Below, piece after piece: positions 59,959 through 64,000 of a stretch of 64,000 bases of DNA. Location of the stretch: the NCBI RefSeq assembly GCF_027497195.1, contig NZ_CP114905.1, positions 7,203,001 to 7,267,000 on the forward strand, given 5' to 3'. The position numbers and the translations under genes are program-made. Below the pieces are notes generated by a model. That model had not been told where the DNA came from. It worked only from the letters and a program-made list of their open reading frames with translations, and did no database searches. The DNA is from Streptomyces sp. WMMC500. Its GTDB lineage: Bacteria > Actinomycetota > Actinomycetes > Streptomycetales > Streptomycetaceae. Every line of letters begins with the position of its first letter. The first letter of the stretch is position 1.

Positions 59959-61366
59959 GCACACCGGCGGCCGGCGCCCCCTCGACCTCGCCGGGATCGG
60001 CATCGGCCCGTCCAACCTCTCGCTGGCCGCCCTCGCCGCCCGCGTCCCCGGCCTGACCACCGCGTTCTACGAGCGCTGTGCCGAGTTCCGCTGGCACCCG
60101 GGGCTCCTCATCGAGGGCACCACCCTGCAAGTGCCCTTCCTCGCCGACCTCGTCACGCTCGCCGACCCCACCAGCCCGTACAGCTTCCTCAACTACCTGC
60201 GGGTGCGCGAGCGGCTCTACCCCTTCTACTTCGCCGAGCGCTTCCACGCCCACCGCGCCGAGTACGACGCGTACTGCCGCTGGGTCGGCGGGCAGCTTCC
60301 CGGCCTGCACTTCGACCACCAGGTCGACGACGTCCGCTGGAACGCGGAACGCGGCCTCTTCGAGGCCGACTTCGCCCGCCTCGACGCCTCCGGCGAGGCT
60401 GCGGCGCTGGGCCGCGCGCACGCCCGGCACCTCGTCGTCGGGGTGGGCACCGAGCCGTACGTGCCGGAGGCGCTGCGCCCGCTCGCGGCCTCGCCCACGG
60501 CCGACGTCGTGCACGCCGCCGACTACCTGACCCACCGCGCCCGCCTCGTGGCCGCCGGGCACGTCACCGTCGTCGGCGCCGGGCAGTCCGGCGCGGAGGT
60601 CTTCCTCGACCTGCTGCGGGCCCGGACCGCGGGCGCGGAGGGGCTGCACTGGCTGGCCCGCACGCCCGCGTTCGCGCCGATGGAGTACAGCAAGCTGGGC
60701 CTGGAGCAGTTCACGCCCGACTACGCGCGCTACTTCCACGGGCTGCCCGAGGCCGTACGCGACGAACTGCTGCCCCGGCAGTGGCAGTTGTACAAGGGCA
60801 TCGACGCCCAGACCATCGCCGCCGTCCACGAGGAGCTGTACCGCCGCACCCTCGGCGGCGGCTGGCCCGACGCCGTCCTCACCCCCGGCGTCACCGTACG
60901 CACGGCGGGGCGCCTCGGCGGGGACCGCATCGAACTGCACCTGGAGCACTCCGCGCAGGGCGCCCGCGAGACGCTGCACACCGACGCGGTCGTGCTCGCC
61001 ACCGGCTACCGCGAGCGCCCGCTCGACGGCCTCCTCGCGCCGCTGGAGCCGCTGCTGCGCCGCGACGCCGCGGGCCGCCCGCAGGTCGACGAGCGGCACC
61101 GGCTCGTCCTCGACCCGGAGGTCACGGGCCGGATCTACGTCCAGAACGCCGAGCGGCACACGCACGGCGTCGGCGCGCCCGACCTGGGCCTGGCCGCCCA
61201 CCGCAGCGCCGTCATCCTCAACGACGTGACCGGCGCGGAGCCGTATCCGCTGCCGCACCGCACCGCGTTCACCACCTTCGGGCTCCGGCAGTCCCGGCGC
61301 GAACGCCCCGCCGAGCCGGCGCACGGGACCCCGCGCGCGCCGGACCCTGGCACAGTGAAGGCATGA
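59948..61366 (+). CDS. Lysine/ornithine (diamine) N-hydroxylase, DesB-like
   Basis: A 472-aa class B flavin monooxygenase of the IucD/SidA/DesB family. FAD motif LAGIGIGPSNLSLAALA, substrate region FRWHPGLLIEGTTLQVPFLA then DLVTLADPTSPYSFLNYL, NADPH motif VTVVGAGQSGAEVFLDLL, and the C-terminal VVLATGYRERP are complete. It N-hydroxylates an amine to prepare a hydroxamate. No acyltransferase or NIS synthetase follows, unlike desABCD. The start lies inside the decarboxylase gene, so the pair is coupled. Confidence 0.9.
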   Translation: MPAEHTGGRRPLDLAGIGIGPSNLSLAALAARVPGLTTAFYERCAEFRWHPGLLIEGTTLQVPFLADLVTLADPTSPYSFLNYLRVRERLYPFYFAERFHAHRAEYDAYCRWVGGQLPGLHFDHQVDDVRWNAERGLFEADFARLDASGEAAALGRAHARHLVVGVGTEPYVPEALRPLAASPTADVVHAADYLTHRARLVAAGHVTVVGAGQSGAEVFLDLLRARTAGAEGLHWLARTPAFAPMEYSKLGLEQFTPDYARYFHGLPEAVRDELLPRQWQLYKGIDAQTIAAVHEELYRRTLGGGWPDAVLTPGVTVRTAGRLGGDRIELHLEHSAQGARETLHTDAVVLATGYRERPLDGLLAPLEPLLRRDAAGRPQVDERHRLVLDPEVTGRIYVQNAERHTHGVGAPDLGLAAHRSAVILNDVTGAEPYPLPHRTAFTTFGLRQSRRERPAEPAHGTPRAPDPGTVKA

Positions 61367-62070
61367 CGAACCCGCCCCCCGCTTCTCCGCCCACCCCCTA
61401 CGGCACCCCCGACGAGCCGCGCCTGGCCGTCCGCGGCGAGGCCCGGCTCGAAGTCGACCCCGAGATCGCCCGGATCGCCGTCACCGTCGCCGTCCGGGGC
61501 ACCGACAGGCGCGCCGCGCTGGACGACCTCACCCAGCGCAACGCCGAGGCGCGCGAGCTGATCAGGTCGTACGGCGACGCGGTCGAGAAGCTGGAGACCG
61601 GAGCGCTGCTCGTCACCCCCGAACTCGGCCGGCACGGCCGCGGCGAGCGCGTGCGCCGCTACCACGGCCGGGTCCGGCTGACCGCGACGTTCAGCGACTT
61701 CACCGCGCTCGGCGAGCTGAGCACCCGGGCCGCGGACCTCGACCTGGCGAGCGTCGAGGGGCCGTGGTGGGCGCTGCGCCCGGACTCGCCGGTGCACCGC
61801 GAGGCGCGGCGGCAGGCGGTACGGGAGGCGGTGACGCGCGCCCGCGAGTACGCCGAGGCGCTGGGCGCGGAGCTGACGGCGGTCGTGGAGGTCGCCGACG
61901 AGGGGACGGAGCACCCGGACGCGTGGATGGCACGGGAGGCGTCCCGCGGCTACGGCGGCATCGCCGCGGCCGGCGCGGAAGCGGCCCCCGCGCTCGACCT
62001 CGAACCTCAGCGACAGACTGTCTACGCACGAGTGAACGCAAGGTTCCTCATGACCCGTCCGCAACTCTGA
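61363..62070 (+). CDS. SIMPL (DUF541) domain protein
   Basis: A 235-aa protein of the SIMPL/DUF541 family: RLAVRGEARLEVDPEIARIAVTV at the N-terminus, LVTPELGRHGRGERVRRYHGR in the middle and VREAVTRAREYAEALGAEL near the C-terminus. No signal peptide is visible, unlike most family members. ATG 61363 overlaps the hydroxylase stop (ATGA) and also follows CACAGT by 6 nt, so both coupled and leaderless translation are possible. Function unknown. Confidence 0.85.
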   Translation: MTNPPPASPPTPYGTPDEPRLAVRGEARLEVDPEIARIAVTVAVRGTDRRAALDDLTQRNAEARELIRSYGDAVEKLETGALLVTPELGRHGRGERVRRYHGRVRLTATFSDFTALGELSTRAADLDLASVEGPWWALRPDSPVHREARRQAVREAVTRAREYAEALGAELTAVVEVADEGTEHPDAWMAREASRGYGGIAAAGAEAAPALDLEPQRQTVYARVNARFLMTRPQL

Positions 62071-62204
62071 AAGCGCTCATCAGAGCAGCGGGCCGCACGT
62101 TTTATTAGTTGTCAGCTCGCGCTCAATAGACCTTCGCTCAAATGTCGTTGGGGAATGACCGATACCCGGTTCCCTACCTGCCGGTAAGTCATAGAGTCGA
62201 AAGC

Positions 62205-63638
62205 ATGCGCCGAGCGAAGATTGTCTGCACCCTGGGTCCCGCGACCGACACATACGACCAGATCAAGGGCTTGGTCGAGGCGGGAATGGACGTCGCCAGG
62301 TTCAATCTCAGCCATGGCACTTACGCTGAGCACGAAGAGCGCTACGCACGGGTGCGGAAGGCCGCGGACGAAACGGGGCGCAGCGTCGGCGTGCTCGCCG
62401 ACCTTCAGGGCCCGAAGATCCGTCTGGGCACCTTCCGGGAAGGTCCTGTATTTCTCGAACGGGGCGATGAATTCACCATCAGCGTCGAGCCCGTCGAAGG
62501 CGACCGCCAGTGCTGCGGCACGACGTACCCCGGGCTGGCCGCCGACGTCGCGCGGGGCGAGCGGATCCTCGTCGACGACGGCCGCGTCACCCTGGAGGTG
62601 ACCGCCGTGGACGGGCCCCGGGTCCGCACCATCGTCATCGAGGGCGGCATGGTCTCCGACAACAAGGGCCTCAACCTGCCCGGCGTCGCCGTCTCCGTCC
62701 CCGCGCTCTCCGACAAGGACCGCGACGACCTGCGCTGGGCGCTGCGCACGGGCGCGGACGTCATCGCGCTGTCCTTCGTACGCTCCGGGCAGGACGTCCG
62801 CGACGTCCACCGGATCATGGACGAGGAGGGCCGGCGGGTCCCGGTGATCGCCAAGGTGGAGAAGCCGCAGGCGGTCGAGAACCTGGACGGCATCGTCGAC
62901 GCCTTCGACGGGCTCATGGTGGCCCGCGGCGACCTCGGCGTGGAAATGCCGCTGGAGCAGGTGCCGATGGTGCAGAAGCGGGCGGTGAAGCTCGCCAAGC
63001 GGAACGCCAAGCCGGTCATCGTCGCCACGCAGATGCTCGAATCGATGATCGAGGCGTCCCGGCCGACGCGCGCGGAGGCGTCCGACGTCGCCAACGCGGT
63101 GATGGACGGCACGGACGCGGTGATGCTGTCCGGCGAGACGAGCGTCGGCAAGTACCCGATCCAGACGGTGCGGACGATGGGCCGGATCGTCGCGGCGGCC
63201 GAGGAGGAGATGCTCGCCAAGGGCCTGCCGCCGCTGACCGAGCGCAGCAAGCCGCGCACGCAGGGCGGCGCGGTGGCGCGCGCGGCGGCGGAGATCGGCG
63301 ACTTCCTCGGAGCGCGCTATCTGGTGGCGTTCACGCAGTCCGGCGACACCGTGCGGCGGCTGTCGCGCTACCGCTCGCCGATCCCGGTGCTGGCCTTCAC
63401 CCCGGACCCGGCGACGCGCAGCCAGCTCAACCTGACGTGGGGCGTGGAGACGTTCCTCGGCCCGATGGTGCAGACGACCGACGAGATGGTGGCGCAGGTC
63501 GACGAGCAGTTGCTGAAGATCGGCCGCTGCCGCGAGGGCGACGTGGTCGTGATCACCGCCGGCAGCCCGCCCGGCATCCCGGGCTCGACCAACCTCGTCC
63601 GCGTCCACCACATCGGCGAGGACGACCCCGCAAGCTGA
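62205..63638 (+). CDS. pyk: Pyruvate kinase
   Basis: A 477-aa glycolytic enzyme making pyruvate and ATP from PEP and ADP. MRRAKIVCTLGPATDTYDQI, FNLSHGTYAEHEERYA, LADLQGPKIRLG, catalytic Lys in IAKVEKPQAVEN, metal site VARGDLGVEMPLEQVP and ATQMLESMIEASRPTRAEAS, and the C-terminal regulatory domain are all present. ATG 62205 is 7 nt after TAGAGT (62192-62197), so leaderless; this decides against ATG 62142. Confidence 0.97.
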   Translation: MRRAKIVCTLGPATDTYDQIKGLVEAGMDVARFNLSHGTYAEHEERYARVRKAADETGRSVGVLADLQGPKIRLGTFREGPVFLERGDEFTISVEPVEGDRQCCGTTYPGLAADVARGERILVDDGRVTLEVTAVDGPRVRTIVIEGGMVSDNKGLNLPGVAVSVPALSDKDRDDLRWALRTGADVIALSFVRSGQDVRDVHRIMDEEGRRVPVIAKVEKPQAVENLDGIVDAFDGLMVARGDLGVEMPLEQVPMVQKRAVKLAKRNAKPVIVATQMLESMIEASRPTRAEASDVANAVMDGTDAVMLSGETSVGKYPIQTVRTMGRIVAAAEEEMLAKGLPPLTERSKPRTQGGAVARAAAEIGDFLGARYLVAFTQSGDTVRRLSRYRSPIPVLAFTPDPATRSQLNLTWGVETFLGPMVQTTDEMVAQVDEQLLKIGRCREGDVVVITAGSPPGIPGSTNLVRVHHIGEDDPAS

Positions 63639-63761
63639 CGGGACGGGGTCCGGTCGCCCGCGTCGGAGACGGCCGGGCGGAACGAGAATCGCGCCGGCGC
63701 CGGCTCGCGCTCCTGCACCACGCCGCGTCCGCCCGCCGCAGGCGGCGCGGTACGCGCCGCG

Positions 63762-63777
63762 GCAGGCACGTGCCTGC
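63762..63777. terminator. Palindrome GCAGGCACGTGCCTGC between convergent pyk and polA
   Basis: A perfect 16-bp palindrome next to a GGCGCG-GTA-CGCGCC hairpin, in the 288-bp gap between convergent genes. Likely a bidirectional terminator. The rest of the gap shows no gene. Confidence 0.45.
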
Positions 63778-63926
63778 TCGCGCCCCGGCACCGGCGAGCG
63801 CTCGTTCCCACCCGGCTGAGCGGCACCCGCGCGCCTCCGTGCCTTCGGCGGAGCGACAGTCCTGCGGCTCCCACGCAACCGACCGCCGCGGACTGCGGTT
63901 TCCTGCCCGCGCCGGGGGAGAGGCGC

Positions 63927-64000
63927 TCAGTGGGCGGCCGACTCCCAGTCCGCCCCCACGCCCACCGCCACGTCCAGCGGCGCCCGCAGGGCCACCGCGC
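63927..64000 (-). CDS. polA: DNA polymerase I, C-terminal codons only
   Basis: The last 24 codons before a TGA at 63929-63927 read AVALRAPLDVAVGVGADWES then AAH. The pattern V-PL-V--G-G--W--A-H is the C-terminus of streptomycete DNA polymerase I, which also lies near pyk in S. coelicolor as I recall. The rest of the gene is beyond the right edge. Confidence 0.8.
   Translation of the reverse strand, partial: AVALRAPLDVAVGVGADWESAAH

Overview
The window is ordinary chromosomal DNA of a high-GC actinomycete, almost certainly a streptomycete. G/C at third codon positions is near-universal and GTG starts are frequent. Families include a DUF397/XRE pair, an HGxxPAAW protein, a TIGR02234 Trp-linked membrane protein and a sugar ABC transporter without its own ATPase. 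The core order hisI-trpE-trpC-trpM-trpB-trpA-lgt-gltB-gltD ... pyk ... polA matches what I recall of the Streptomyces coelicolor chromosome. I saw no tRNA, rRNA, IS element, integrase, prophage or CRISPR.

Layout. 1-2.7 kb: GH48 (5' part only) and GH6 exocellulases behind a perfect CebR-type operator, then a repeat-rich intergenic region. 3.4-8.7 kb: ketopantoate-reductase-like protein, a secreted metallopeptidase with a secreted partner, a DUF397/XRE pair, a lipoprotein and a frameshifted gene. 8.8-13.3 kb: sdhCAB divergent from a LysR regulator. 13.3-21.8 kb: GH3 hexosaminidase-like enzyme, EEP phosphodiesterase, VanY peptidase, an OmpR/VanS-type two-component system, ArsR plus MFS exporter, TIGR03085 protein. 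21.8-33.2 kb: septum-formation-like protein, hisI and the split trp genes with small membrane proteins, DsbA-like protein, lgt and a VIT1-type transporter. 33.4-39.5 kb: gltBD. 39.8-44.8 kb: a secreted quinoprotein sugar dehydrogenase carrying a CBM2, then a dasABC-like transporter under DasR-type operators. 44.8-58.3 kb: SprT-like metallopeptidase, F420/PPOX enzyme, GH35 with a divergent AraC regulator, an ABC-exporter/two-component operon, EamA exporter, chorismate mutase, GGCT-like protein and pepN. 58.4-64 kb: an iron-box-controlled decarboxylase/N-hydroxylase pair, a SIMPL protein, pyk and the last codons of polA.

How the parts fit. A polysaccharide theme runs through the window: cellulose (GH6, GH48, CebR box, CBM2 oxidoreductase), chitin or amino sugars (GH3, DasR-controlled transporter) and beta-galactosides (GH35/AraC). 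Between these lie central carbon and nitrogen genes (sdhCAB, gltBD, pyk, trp, hisI). Regulatory sites legible in the sequence include a CebR box, a LysR T-N11-A palindrome, an ArsR-like operator, DasR dre-like sites, a GlnR-like half site and an iron box. At least fifteen genes have a -10 hexamer (mostly TANNNT) exactly 6 or 7 nt before the start codon, the signature of leaderless mRNAs; I used it to choose several starts.

The least conventional items are the iron-box hydroxamate pair without an acyltransferase or NIS synthetase, the CBM2-tethered quinoprotein, the paired DasR-like operators, the secreted HExxHxxGLxH protease with its partner, and the two repeat families upstream of the cellulases. 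All functional calls rest on reading motifs by eye; no database search was run.
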